In this document: in pieces, positions 12,501 to 27,500 of the stretch
Numbering within the stretch: the first letter of the stretch is position 1
Layout: each line of letters starts with the position of its first letter
Assembly (NCBI GenBank): GCA_030549495.1
Contig: JAUIRK010000885.1
Span: 124,001 to 188,000 of the forward strand
Direction: 5' to 3'
Origin: Nectonema munidae
Lineage: Eukaryota; Nematomorpha; Nectonematoida; Nectonematidae
Length of the DNA: 64,000 nt
Program-made: the position numbers and the translations under genes
The notes under the pieces: generated by a model
What the model was told of the DNA's origin: nothing
Seen by the model: the letters and a program-made list of their open reading frames with translations, nothing else
The model's database searches: none

Positions 12501-15500
12501 AATATTTTATATTATTTATTCGGAAACTATTTTTGGGTTCCTATTATAATTTATAGTTACTTTCTCAAACGGTCGTAATCAGGCGGGGCGAGGGGCAGTT
12601 TATCTCCTAAAATTTTCAGATTGATAATAATTCTAGCAAAATTTTCAAAATATTCACATATAATTACAATAATTTTATCATTTTAGATAAATCTTAGAAC
12701 ATATGAATTGTCTCTTTTAAAAATGACTAATTTAGAGATAAAGTCAACATAGGATATACATAGATATTTAGGAGCGTAATCTTTTTTAAATTTAGTTTCT
12801 CCTAAAAAAATTTCTGATTACGGGCTTGCTTTCTCATATATAGAGTTGTTTTAGTTACTTAATTTTACTTCTTACTCCTTACATTTTTTATTTTCTAGGT
12901 TCAAATAACTCAAAAAATATTAACTTGAATGCTTCAACACCAACTATTTCTCCTTGGTCTTGCGATTTAAATGTAAGCTTTTTTTAAAATTATCTTGCAT
13001 CATAATTCTTCTTGTAAAATGTTTTTTAATGTAAAAAATTATATATGCAGAGTTTTTGGAATATTTTAAAAATATTGAGTCTAGTGTTTATTCATGAATT
13101 GTGTTATTTAAATGCTTCTAACAGTCATATAATTTATAACAAAATGTAGACAACATTCTGGCTCTGCTATTCTTTTGATTCGCATGGCTTTAAATCCCTT
13201 GTGTTCGCACAATTTCTTGCCAAAGAATTATTGCTTTACCCTCTTGATTTGATGAAACTGGTAAGGCCCATAACAAGGCCAGTCAAAAAGAACAAAGCGA
13301 AGAAGATAAGCAAGAGCCTACAGTCTTCTTCGAATGAAATGCTTTCTCTCTACCAAAAAGTTGTGCTTGTGTGCCGCCAACTTCTAATCGAAAATCGTGA
13401 AAGTGAAAGTAATGAAGATGACGTTGAAACTTGTCTTCGCCTTGGCTTGATGTATTTGGCTGCTCCCAGACCTCCTGCATGCAGCAAAGCAATCGAGGTA
13501 TATTCATATTAATATTATTTTAAATTTTATTTTTCAAACGTAACCGCATTATTACTGCGTAGAGTATATATTAAAAAGTTACGTGTAAGTAGACTACTTT
13601 ATCATGAGCTTAAAATCACATTAATTTTACTCTTACTTTTTAAGTTTTCCAAAACTTTTTAAATTTGAAATTATTTTAAACCAACTTTTTTGAAGATTTC
13701 ATTTTCTCGTAAACTATGTTTCCTTTTTCTCCTCTTTTGAATTGCTTTGAATTTTAATAGCAAAACTTTATTATACTTTTTTCAGGTAAAGCTCTCTGAA
13801 ATGTCTTCAGAAATTGCTCATGTTTTGGAAAATGCTCCTTTGAAAATGCATAATGTTAAAATTCAGAATATTCTCCTTGGTTTTGTTCGTCAGGCTATGT
13901 CATCTATGAAAAATTATTTAAATTCTTCCGAATTTATTCCTTTACCTCCTTTCACCTTAGTCATCTTTCTCTTCCGAAAGATCTTCAACCGTAACTTCAA
14001 TTTTTTTCTTAAATGTACGAGTATTATATATAATAACGGTAAGAAAAGAATGACACTCTTTTTTCTTTTATAAAACATTCATATACCTTTAGAAGAACTT
14101 TAGATTCATGTGGTTGATCAAGAATACAGTTATAATATGTATTCAAAAATTTAATATTATAATTTTAGTTATTTTATAATTTCAAACAAATAAATAGATT
14201 TTTTTAAAAATAACATTTTATTTAGAAATTTTTTTTTAAACATTTTGAGCACACAATATTCTGGTGTGCTTTACATATGCTTCTCATACATTTACAACAA
14301 ATACTCTTTGTTTTTCTTTATTTGCTTCTCTCACACAGGTAACATCTTGCTTTTTTGCTTGTTATTTTCAAGTTTTCACGGAATTTTGTTTAAAATGTCA
14401 ACACCATACTTTGTTTCGGTGTAGGTGAGGATTATTTCGTGTTTTTTGAAGGAGCACTGGAAACAATTTCTGATTGTATGTAAGAAATCAAATTAACTAC
14501 TTTATTTTTCCTCAGACAAGACGATACAATTGTAAAATCATGCTTCTTTTTTGAAAGTTCGCGAAGCAGGGTGATATTTGAAAATATATTACAGGTATGT
14601 TTCTGCCAGTGTTCCCAATTTTCTTCACCAAATTTAAGACTACTCTTGTACCTCGATTCATTTTTCTACCGGTGTTGAAATTTTTTCACCAATTAACATC
14701 CATTTTTCAAGCATATGAGAAATTTTTGTCACATATTTTCTCGGCTTTGTAGGAATGTATTGTTTGAATGAAAAGACATTTACCTCGAAATTTTACTAGT
14801 TGTTCGTGCACTATCATATAAGCCAAGGTATGTACAAATCTCTTAAAGTTTTTTTTCACGACTGAAAAATTTCTTATATTGATTCCAATTTATCTTGACT
14901 TCTTTTTTTACTTCAAGCTTGTGAATTGTCAATTTTAATACAGAAAGTATTTTCTGAAATCTTTGCTAATTCATTATTTTATTAAAAATTGGTCTTCCAT
15001 CATCAACACCCCAAAGTTGACAAGTATTTTTTTTTTACTTTTATAAACACCTATCAAGTAAAGTGGGCCAATGAACTTCTTATTTTCTTTTAAATTAAAA
15101 TTGGTTATCTAAACCAGCTTCGTTGCATACATGTTTTACTGTCAGTACTTATATATCGTTAAGCCATATTGGATGAGTGTAAGCGAGCTAGAAAAAAAAC
15201 AAAATTTTCCAGGGTAAATATTAAACATTTAAAATAGTCAAACCTTATTCAGGTAATATTTTGATTCAATGAAAATAATATAATAAGAACGTACTTTGTT
15301 CAATATATTTTTCCCAAAACAACTTCACAATAATCACGTGTATGCTTAAAAACAAAATAGTTTTCTTTAAAACACTTACCATAACGAACAAAGTTATGAC
15401 TCATTCTCTACTGTCAAATCACAAAATAGTACAAGGAACATTTTCCGTATAGAAGATTTTTGATGCTTATGGTAAACAACTTCTTTTTATACACGTGAAA

Positions 15501-18500
15501 AAAAGAAAAACCTTACCGAAAAGCATACGAGCAAAAAATTATTATAAAACTAATGATAATATTACAATGAAAAAAAAATAGAGAAAGATGTTATACTTCT
15601 TGTACAATAACCACCATTCTAGTTGTATAAATGCAATAAATTTTTTCTCTAGAACATCATAATCATAGTCTTTATTGTAGGGGTGATTAGGACTAATTCA
15701 TTATAAAAAATCATGGAAATTCAATTAAAAAACTTTGGATTGTAGTATATTTATTTAAACATAAGAGAATCAATTGTAAAAAAGTTGGTGTCATTGTTTA
15801 TTTTGTCCAAATTGATAGTCTCAGGGGAATTTCCGAGTACTTCCATGTTTGATTTAGAAATATAGGATCCAACTTTTTGCAGGTGGTTAGAACGTTTGAA
15901 CCTTGGTGGAAACCTTGATATATTTGCTCCAAAGCTTCCTTTTTTTATTTAAATATCCATCAGAATATTTTCTGAAATTACCCCTTTCTATGAAAACTAT
16001 ATCTTTTTGGAATTTCATCTCCTCTTTTTTAAAAAATCAAGAATTTCCCAGACTGATGGTTGCTCCAAGGGAAGAGAACTTCTTAGCCTACGATTGTATG
16101 ATATAATTTTTTATATCTATATAATTACATAAAGACATACTCGTTGTGCCAACCTTCACAGTAGTTGTTAGTTCTGTTTTCTCTTCTATACACACTCCAA
16201 TAAGATGGATCATCCATTTTGAACCAAGTGTTTTTAAAATAATCGAAAAACCTGCGTAGAGAAAACACTTCTTTTGTAATATTCTTCAGTCGTCGGTAGA
16301 CGATTTCAACCTAGAAAAACATTTTACACGATCACTTTTTTTCTTTTTTTTATAAATATACCTTTTCCTTATTTAAGGAAAAAAAAACAATCACCACCAA
16401 CAAATTAATTAATCACATAAAAATTTGTTTTTTTGATAAAAAAAAAAAAAAAATAAAAAAAAAATATTAATATTTTAAAAAAAAATATTGTAATTTTTTA
16501 TATGTTCCCCCCCCTATAAATTTCAAAAACGTTGGCATTCTTCAAACAATATCTAAAAAAGAGAAATAGAAGTGCCGAAATGAAAAATTAACTTAACCCA
16601 CTTCAAAACAGGGCCTGTAAAAACCAGTATTCTTTTATTACCAATTGTCTTACCCTTTGTTAAAAATTTATCTTGATTATATAAAAATTGAAAGTCAAGA
16701 GGAATTTCGAATTTTGTATCTCCTTTTCTGTTTCTTCGTATAAATCTTTTCAATGTCTCCGGTCTTGGTAGAGCATCCCTTCGATCTTGGTCAATGTCAC
16801 TTACAAGTAGGCGTAAAAGTACTACTGTTGACAACACTTTAAAATCTTTTCAAACTCAATTTTTTTTAAAGATATTGAGATCTCATGATTGTGGGGCTTT
16901 TTCATTACTAGGTTGTCAAACAAGCCACTATCACCTTCTCTGAATATCAAAACTCCTGCAAAAAGTCACTAAATTTAATAGAAAAATTTTCTAAAATTAA
17001 AAATAACCTTTACAATTACGACTTCTGTGAAGGGTACATAAGAATTTTTTGGACTTTTTTGCTGGGAAAAAATAATGATATAAAATATATATAAATTAAT
17101 TGATATATTTTTCATATCGTTTTTATCATCCTTGAATAATTTTAGAAATTGGGCGTTTTTCTCTTTACGGTAAAACTTCGTCATGCGACAAATTCTCCGA
17201 TGAAACTTCACCGCTTAAAATATATTTTTTAAAATTTTAAGTATTTTTAAATAGTTAATTAATTAAACAATAAGTTAGTCAGGCAATTAGAATGTCAAAA
17301 CAAAAATTTATGAAATTATATTAAATCTATTTTTGAGTGTCGAAAAAGTTCGTTAGGCGCGAAACGCAAATGAAAATGGCAAAAATGGAAATAGCCACAT
17401 AGAGCTTCGCTAGAATTAGATAAATAAAAGTTTTTATTACGACATTATGTGAAAACAAAACTTTCCAATATTAAATTACATTTAGTAAGTTTTCATTTTT
17501 CTTTTTCATTTAACAGTAGACCAATGGTATACGTAAATCTTGTATCAATCAGAGTATAATGTAGAGCTGCATGAATATTTTGGGTAAAACTTTAAGATTT
17601 CCACCCATTAAGCTATTTTAAATGAAAGCTAAAAGTCTTACTTTTTTTGAGCGGAAAAACAAAGAATTCTAGCAGCATATTCTGGACCATTATCACGCAG
17701 TAAAAAATTGTTCATCAGTTTTTGACCCAGGACTATCTAAGTTAATAATAAATTCTTCTATTGTTCTATATTTCTTGCCTATTTTTTCCATGTGAGCATA
17801 TATGCTTCTTTTGCCGCTCGCTTTCAATCTCTACTCCTGCCTTCAAGCTCTCTGTAACAGAGAGAAGTTATCTCTGTCGTTGAAGCTTCTGCATTGAGGG
17901 ATTCGTTTTTTACTAAGCTTTTTTGGTTTTGAATAAATCATAATTCAGTTTACTGTTTGAGTGATGATGAGCCAAGACATAACTTGTGTGTTCGAAGTGA
18001 ACTTTTAAATGGGTGTTCAGTGTAATTTTTTTGTTTTACAGCATTCATGAGCTATTTCTTTTTTGAGATATTTTTTATATAAATATAGTAACTAGTTTTG
18101 GAATTTAAACTCTTTAATGAAAGTAGTTACCTAAAAATTAAAGGATTGCCGCTACCCTGAAAAGCTTAGTATCCTTTGTATTTATAACAAAGAAACAGAC
18201 GTTAGAATTTATATAAATTATTTAGAAGATGATTGAATAAGAATTTACCCATATCGTCGTTTTTTGAGGTGAATGTAGGCTATTTAAATGAACAAAGAGA
18301 TTTCTTAAAACTTCATTTCCCTATAAAATTAAAATGGTGTTCTTTAAGTTAATAAAAACTCATTTAACAAGATATGTAGACGATTATTTTTCAAAAACAC
18401 GTGATTTAATAGCCCTTTTAGCCAAAATGGTACCTTTTAACTTTAAGAAGATTCGTTTAAAAATAAGAGAGGATTGATTTTAGAAAACAAATGTTTCAAA

Positions 18501-21500
18501 GGCATTAATAACCCTTACGCGTGTAAAATCGTTAGCTCACTTTCACAACTAATTTGTTTTTTTAGCTCATGTGCATTCATCTAATTTAACTTATTTGCTT
18601 AACCACTATCACTTTTCACAATATCCACCTACAAATCACGAATACGCCAGATTTACTGCTCTGAATGAAGAGAAAGAGACGGCGTTCAGCGAAGAAGAAC
18701 ACTTGCTTGTTTATAATTTAGCTCTATCCACCTTTGACATGACTTTGTGTAACACTTTTGCTGACTTCTCTTTCATGAGTGAGGGTTTGCGACGCCAAAG
18801 ATCAGATCTTGCCCTACTACTTATTTTTACCTTCAAAAATGATCCCTTTAAGCTAGCTGAAGTAATTACAATTTTTCCTTTTCTTTTTTACTTTCTGCAT
18901 ATATTTAACTTGATCCATTTTTATTTATAAGACAATTCGTTAACACCTTAATAATAATAAAATAATTTAAAACTTTAAAGCCGCCTTTTTAAAAGTTACT
19001 AGAATATTTTAAGATTTAAAATGTTCTCTATCAAGTTCAAGCATGGTGTAATTCTGTTTGTATTGATTTTTCTAATCTAGGTAATGGATAAATATCTCGA
19101 TAGTTCAAGTCATGCAATGTGTTCGAGACCTATTTATCATGGATACTTTAGTGAAGGCCCTTTCAACCAACCCTTCTCCAAGTTAAATGCTCCTTCAATG
19201 TCCCAATTTCTTGAAAACAATGATAATGCATGCAATATCAACGATTCTCTTTCTTCTTTAAGCCTAAAATCAGGTTGGTAATATATTTTTTTTATATATA
19301 AATGAGTATATCTCCAAACTGCGTTGCGTAAAGCTTGTATTCTTAAAAATATGTGCATCATTGAACAGATATTGGCCATTTAGCATTGATGGATTATGTT
19401 CGCATTTTTTGTCAGCGAATCTTCCGTGAAGAAACATTTTGGCGAAGGCTCTTTTTCGTTTCGGACGTTTCGTTGAATAAGTATTTTGAAAAAAAAAATA
19501 ATAATTTCTTTAATTAACTTAGTAAATAACATGTTCTGCTTAAATTGCCTTAGAATCTTTACAGATTATATCGAATAGCTTTTAGTTATTTTAACTTACC
19601 CAAATTCTCGTAGTTGTTTGAGATATGTATTTGATTAGTTTGCTTCCAGTTCCATAGTCATCTAGAATAGTTATTTGGTTAGCCAGTAGCAACTCAATAA
19701 ATAATAAATACGTTATTCATTCAACGAAAACTGTCCGTAGACAAAAAGTTGGTTCATTGAAGGATTATATTGAAAGGGCCTAGTGGGTATTAATAGAGGT
19801 GGGCAAACTACGCCCCACGTGTCATATGCGGCGCTACAAAGGTTTTTGTACGCGCCGCTGAGATAAAGTTATTTAAACTCATTCACCGTTAGTCTAATAT
19901 ATATTGATGTAAAAAATTTGATTGACTGGAAAATTTTAAATACTCAAATTATACGATCATAATAGCGTTCAAACTATGTTCACCAAAATGGCTTACTATT
20001 TTCTCTTTGGTATTTTAATTTTCACAGTTGAGTTCGAATTTTGAAGATGAAGTTACGTTTCATTTGCATTTATTGTTTCAAGTGTATAATAAATGCGAAT
20101 CTGGTAATTATTTTTAAAAGAAGTTTTATAATTAACAATAAATTTTCCATGATTACAATTTCTTACAGATGTTTAAATAAATTTACCCTAAAAATTGAGG
20201 TTTTGATGAAGAAAAATAAATTGTTTTCTCATATGCTACAAAGACTTGAATCAATAAATTTTCAATCAAATTTAACTTCAACAAAAACATATTGTTTGTC
20301 TTGCCTAATTTGCCATATTGCCCATTTCACTTTGCAATGTTAATAAACTTCATTAATTTTGATTATTGTAGCAATTAAATCAACATGGTATTTGTCGATT
20401 GAGGTCTTCTTCGATATCAATACTCTACGTTAATTTTTAAATCGAATTTTTATCGATAAACGGTTTAAATAGTGTGGGGATATTTGTCAATGAAGGTTTT
20501 CTATCAAGTCCTCACTCCCAGGAAATTTTAAAATGATGTTTTATCCTTTTGATAGTAATTAAAATATAAGAAATTGTCACTTGTTTATTGGGTTATCAAA
20601 TAAGAAGGTATACTTTTTAAGAATATAACTTTGTATCAATTTAAAGAATCAAAATCGTTAGTGTGCATGGAATGTTGAAGATGTATAATCAGATGGGGGT
20701 ATTTATCCATGAAGTTCTTTTCGAAGTACCCATTAGGAAAGTGTTCAGTATAAATAAAATGCAAATAAATATTAAATAAAATAACTGAAAATTAAACGTG
20801 CATATAAAAAGGATCAGAGATGCAAACCCATGACGAATAGAAATCAAGAAAATGCGCTATACCTGATACATATGAAACACTTAAATTTTTGATAATTAAG
20901 AAAATAAAACCACATTTATATTACAATAATAAATAAGCTTAATTAAATACAGATCACAATAAAAATGCATAGTTTACAGGTTCCGCATGTCAAAACTAAT
21001 AGACTTAAAGAACAAGTTTTTATTTTTACAAAATAAGCAAAAAATAATATTTAAAAAATCCTAAACTACTTGCTTTAAAACTACCTGCAAATAAAAAATA
21101 AAGAGAAAGAAAAGGCGTTTTAAATAACTATTTTAAACCAATAAAGAATAGTATGTAGACCAAGCAAGTGCTTCTTTTTGAGAATAAAGATCGATGTCAA
21201 CTAGAAAAAAAAAGATGACAGAAGTTTTATTACACTAAATTTTATATTTATATTAAATATATTTTCATCCTCTCTTAAAATTAAATTTAACATTATTTGA
21301 CGCTATAAAATTTATATAACTTATTTTGTGATAACTATTTACACAGATATTAGTTATGGCTATATAATTTACTGAATAAAATCCTAAATATTCTTAGTTC
21401 TTCATAATTAATATAAATGGTATTTTTGAAACCACCATGCTGTCATAAATCAGAATACCTTAATAAAATTTTCTGAGGTATTCTAGAAAATTGTGGCTTC

Positions 21501-24500
21501 TAAAAAAGCTCTCGGTTAGTTCTAAAAAAATAAGCACTCAGCCCCTTTTTCTAGATATTAAGTTTTTTTGCATTCTTAAGTTTAATTAAGTTATTTGTAG
21601 ATAAATTAATATCCCCACTTGCGCTAGGTATGCCACTGCAGCCTCGTATGTAATGATTTATTTTAATTATTATACCTACAACTTTTCGGTAGGCTTTATT
21701 GTGTCAACCGTTTACATATTTTTGAACTAATTTTCCTAAATTGTAAATATAATTTGTTTATAGATGAATCTTCAAACAAAGAACATATTGCTACTACATC
21801 GATAGAAAGTGAATGCGAAAACATTATCAACATGCTCAAGTTAATTTTTCTATATTTCATTTAGTAAAATGATTAAAAAAAAATTTTAACTTGGTAGCCC
21901 ATTAATTTTCTCCTATGAAAAATAATATTTTGTATAAAATTGAGGCTCATGATAAATTATTATAAAAGTGAAAATTTGGGGAAAATGTCATAACTTTTTT
22001 AAGAATCAACAAAACGTTTTGCTTTTGATCTATATAATTATTTACAATACCTACACCTCCGGTAACTCAATGGCATATTCTTTTTTAAATTCTTTTTAGA
22101 AATATGTTTTTTACTATTATCATAAGAGAGTACAAGCTTATATAGTTGGTAAAATGTTTATTTTATTTTTTTTAGAAAAATATTTTTAAATTGAACCGTC
22201 CTTTTTGATAGGCTGGTTTTTGTTAGTCACAGTAAAATGAATGTATAGAAATTTAAATATACCCAAATTATAAGATTTTTTGTTTTCGAGTTACATAAAG
22301 TTTTATTAACCCGTTTCATTCCAGAAAAATCACACGAGATTACGTAATTTGATATAAAAGTACTTTATAATCAAGAAAAACTAACAATAGCATGGCACGG
22401 GCTAAGTTCATTTCAGTACATTTTGGGTATGACCAGTATATGGTCACCATATTTTCAACATAAGTGGGGGGGGGGGGGGTACTAATTGAAAAATATAAAT
22501 TTATATATTTCAATGTAGTTCCACGGGGCCCTGCCCCTCCCACTCCCATTTATTGGCCCTCCTGGTTATGACTGTTGCTAAGTTAATTATAATTCCCTTT
22601 TATACATCACCTATGATTTTTTCATTACTTCAAATTCATTTGATGAACTAACTCACTTGTAATTTTTGTTTGTTTTTGATATGCTATGTATATATTTAAT
22701 GTAGTGGAAACACTTTGAAAACCGGAATAAGTATATGTAACCTTTTTTTCATTCATCCATAAAACCATTTTTTTTTCTTCAAAAATTGAAAAAATATTTT
22801 TGTTTATATGTGCGTATACTTAAATTCGGAGCATCAAATCTAACACTTTTTCAAATATAATATATAATTTCAAAATTTCCCTAATTATTATCTTCTAAAA
22901 ATCGATAATATAACTTATTTTATATTAATTTTTTAAAAATAAATTTCAAAATAAATAGAGCTTGCAGAACAAAGAAAATTTGAATAATGAAAAATTAAGT
23001 ATCAATTTTCAAAAAAAATAAATGATAATAATTATTCATTAATGTAACAAAGTTAACCTTAACATGCTGTACAAATTGTATATAGCTAACACGACATGAT
23101 TGAAGTGTTTTTACGACATCAATTGTTATGGTTTTTCCAACAAAAGAATGCACAAGGAAAAAGACAAAAATATCCACATACTTGGTATTGAATTCTGTTT
23201 AACGAATATTTTCTATCGATTTTCAAAATATTTCGCATAAGCAAAAAATCAAATCAACATTGAAATTGTTAACTCATTGTCAAATAATTCTTATATAAGC
23301 TCTTTATTCAAGAGTTTTGTTTTTATCTTTTTAAAAAAAAAATTTCATTTTATAAGTTTAATTATGACAAAAGTATATTACTAATCGGTAAAATAAATGT
23401 AAGATTAATTAAGTTTATATTTTAATATTTTATTTAATCAAGTTAATATTATTACCGTGATATTTATTAGTAAGTATATTTCCAGACCAGCTTTTTTCTT
23501 TTTTTTCTATAATTTTTTTATAAACTTTTATAAATAGCTAATGATGCTCTATTATATTCAGTTGTATATTTTGTATACTTAGTGATTCTCTTATAACTCC
23601 TCAAACAATGAATTCTGCAAACTCAATAAATAAGCCTAGCGAAGCTTCTTTCTTTCATTACTTTGAGATAGCAAAGGTGATTCTTTCAAAAACTTGCCAT
23701 GGGCTGCGTAACGAAAATCTCTATTATGAAGAAGTGATTGATCACATTCCTAACAGGTTACCCGAGCATGACAGATCTCTAGTATTTTGTGCTTTCTTGA
23801 CAGGTTTTTCTATCATGTCTATTTCTCTACTTTATCCTACGCCACTTTTAAGGATTATATGCTTTGGGACTGCAAAATCAAGTGACAAATAATTGGCAGA
23901 GTCGAACAATTTCTTACCTTGTTTCATGGACATCTTGGCAAGCGGCTGAACTGGGCTTGTCTGCCTTGCACTTTATCCTACATTTTTGGAAATCACATTT
24001 TACTCCATCTGAGTTGATTTCTATTTCTAATCTTGCCTTCAATTTCTACTCCAATGAAAATGTATGTATTTTTTTGTTTATTTTAAATTCTCTAATTATG
24101 TAATTGTATTTCTATTGCATTAATTATAATTTGAAAAATATTCACTTTTAAAACTTTTCTTGCGAAATATGAAAACCTTTTCATTTACCAATAACTAGTC
24201 TAAGATTATCACATGTCTGTGGATAAGAATTAAAAATCCAAGCTGTTAAACTTTTTAGATAAACGGTGGGACAATATAAAACAATTCATGGGCCATTAGA
24301 ATAGAAAAGATATTTTATCTTTAGTAATCATCACATTTAGATATGTCGGCGAGGGTAGAGACGGATTGTTATTGACATTTTAGATGACGTGTTCACGAGT
24401 TCTATAGCAGATAATAGGTTGAACCTACACCTAGGACTGATGATGTTACTCAAAATTTAAATATCCCTTTTGTGGAGATGGAAAGACCCCGTTACTGATT

Positions 24501-27500
24501 TCAGGGCTATCCTTTTCACTTTGATCTATTGCATCATTCTTTTGAGCATGCTCGATCTCGAAAAAATGTAACGGTATATGCAGCTCAAAGTTCAGCAGAA
24601 ACATAGATGACATTAGTTAGCAGTACTTCTCCATTGAACACGAATTTGTCTATCAGGCGGCGCACAGCAGAACTCCTTAAATACCAAAATGAAATAACTA
24701 TTGGGCATACTTTCAGGATAAATGCATCTATTTAAAGACATATTTTATTTTGAGAATTTTTTGTCAAGACAATGAAAAATGCTTTTTAGGTTTACTCCTT
24801 TTCTAGCTTAAATCCAGAATAGAGATAAGGACATAGCCGATTCAGATCATTTAATAGCGATTCTTCTATATCTGGATCTCATGAACAGGTGAACATGGGT
24901 ACTCTTGTTCTTGATATTTGGTATATATTTGATACGTGCTCTCAGAGCTATACTCTGGGTGCCTTGCAGTTATCATTGGAACCATGTATGGTTACCTGCT
25001 ATTGCAAACCAGTTTATGTACCGTTTTTTATCTTAAGCTAATATATGCTAGTATATTCCTTATTGTTACGAAATATAAAGTATATAAAACTTAGATTTTC
25101 GGCTCAATATAATTCGTAATTTTCATTGATGATTTAATTTTTCTGATAAGTATTGGCTAAATTGGAAAAAGACAGAAGTTTTGGTGTGCATTAAAAAAGA
25201 TGTACATATATTTATCAAACACATGCATTGAAAAGAATTGAAACAAATGAAAAAATTCAAGCATTTGTTAACATAATATTCCAAAAAAATTTTTAATGTT
25301 TTTTCACTTTCCTAATAGATCAATATAGTGGTTTTATTTTCTGGTTTTGAAAATAAGATTGTTTTATTGTTTTTAAAAAATATCCAGCACGTAAAGTATA
25401 GTTAGTTTTCTCATAGAGTGTTTACTTACCAACTTTAAAAAACTTAACTATTATGGTCTTTCATTTATTTATTTCATCTTTTCATTGTTATTTTTTAAAT
25501 TTATAAAAGCAATATTTTCCAATCTGGATTTCATATATATAAGTTATAATATTTTAATGGCAACCGATTTTTATTAAAAGATACGAGATTATTTATATCA
25601 GCTCCAATTATCTCTGAATCTGAAGATAAGAGATAGCTCTGAATCTGAAGATAACGAAGCTAATTGGGTGGCTTATGTAGAAGCAAAACACGTAAAAGTT
25701 CAAAGAAAAGACAAAACACTAGTAAGGCAGTTGGTTCAGTAAAAAAAGGTTTGTCTTCAAGAAAAACAGATGTAATTTGCGAAAAACATTATAAAAATGA
25801 ATTAATTTACCTTTTCCATTGAAATCTACTATAACAGAGCAACTTATAGAGAAGTAGGCAGAATAGATTCAAAATTTAATTTTTTTAGCAAAATCAATAT
25901 GGTGTTTGCAGATTGACTGGAAGATAATTAAAGATCAGAATATCAAATTGTTGTAGTAAAAAATGAAAAGGAAGAAATTCGGCTTAGTGTTTTCAAGTTA
26001 GAAGGCAGAAAAACAGCTACAAACGTAAAAGGTATAGTAGTAGTTTGCTGAGCGTGCTGTAAAGATTGTAGAAGATTTATTACAATTTTTTAAAAGTGGT
26101 GAAAACTCGAGCAAACATTTTATATTATCTGATAAGTGTTCTGCCTGAATCTTCGATGTAATGTCCTTTTGTTATTAGATAAAATTTTTAAGGTTGCGGG
26201 ACTCTTTTGAAAAGTTTTCCAAAATAAATGATATTTTTAAAATCACGATGTAAATGTTCGTCTTTTAAGATATAGGTTACAAAAATAGTATATGTTTAAT
26301 GTAAACCAATTGAGAAAGAACGAAGAAGATATGACTTATAAACTGTTGAAGGCACCATTAATTGCAAAGCGAACAGAGGGCGTTAAGTAAAGAGATTGAA
26401 AGATGGAATGAGAAAAAGACCACGAGAACTAGGTCTGAAAGAAGACGCCGTCCACGAGCAAAATAAATGGAGAAAAAGGATAATAGCCTCTCCCCTTACT
26501 CATATATTTAGTCCCTACCCCTGATTTAATACCCCCTGAAATAAATTGATGAACCTGAACCCTGAAGATATCAGCCCAGACCAAGTGCTTTGATTGGTTC
26601 AAGAAATATCATGCTTTGGCTATCTATGTCGTTACAGACCAAGATTGATTTTGATTAGCTCCATACGTTCTGAATTATTCTCGATTACATGCGTTTGTCC
26701 ATAGTCATTGTTACAAATAACGTTGATAAATATAAGCATTGTTAATTTATCAGAGCTGACAATCCTAAAATATAAAAAAAATAGGTATTCTTAATACTCA
26801 AATTTACCTTAAATGTTGGCATTTAATGAAATATAAAACAAGTAGAAATTTTTTTTATTGGTATTTGTAAAAAAAATTATTTTAATTAGGCTAAATATGA
26901 AACCAATGGTCTTAGGTTAGTAATAAGTAAGGAATACATTTTATACCTTTTTTAAATCAATATTATATCTTATTTTATTATTCGTATAGAGTAGTGTTTG
27001 TATAGATTTGATAATCACTTCTCTTTCCTGCTGCACTCAATTATCCTTTGCTGAATGTCGTAATTCCTTGATAAAATGCAAAAAGTTTTCCTACGAAAGT
27101 CTACACAGAGCCTGTTTAGTAATAGAGAATGTTTCAATGCTTCACAATGTATCTCATGAGGTAATTCTGTCGCTTTACCTTCAATTTGTTAATGAAAAGA
27201 TTTCTCCTTGCATGCCTAGTTAACGTGTATGAACAACTGAAATAGATTCATTCCGTGTTTATCCCCTTTCCTTCTCTGAATTAAAACCAATCAAGTAGTA
27301 TTTTCTACTTGATCTGTTTTACTGCATATTCTTAAGTTATTGAGTATATAGCTAGTATTTTTAAAAAAGAAGTTATCGTTATTCTAACTCAACTTGAATA
27401 TATAAATTGAACAAAATTTACAAACTATTTTACATCATTTTCCAAAAAACTGAGAAAGGAAAAATATAATTGATTTTTTTTAATTGTGGAAATATTCTAT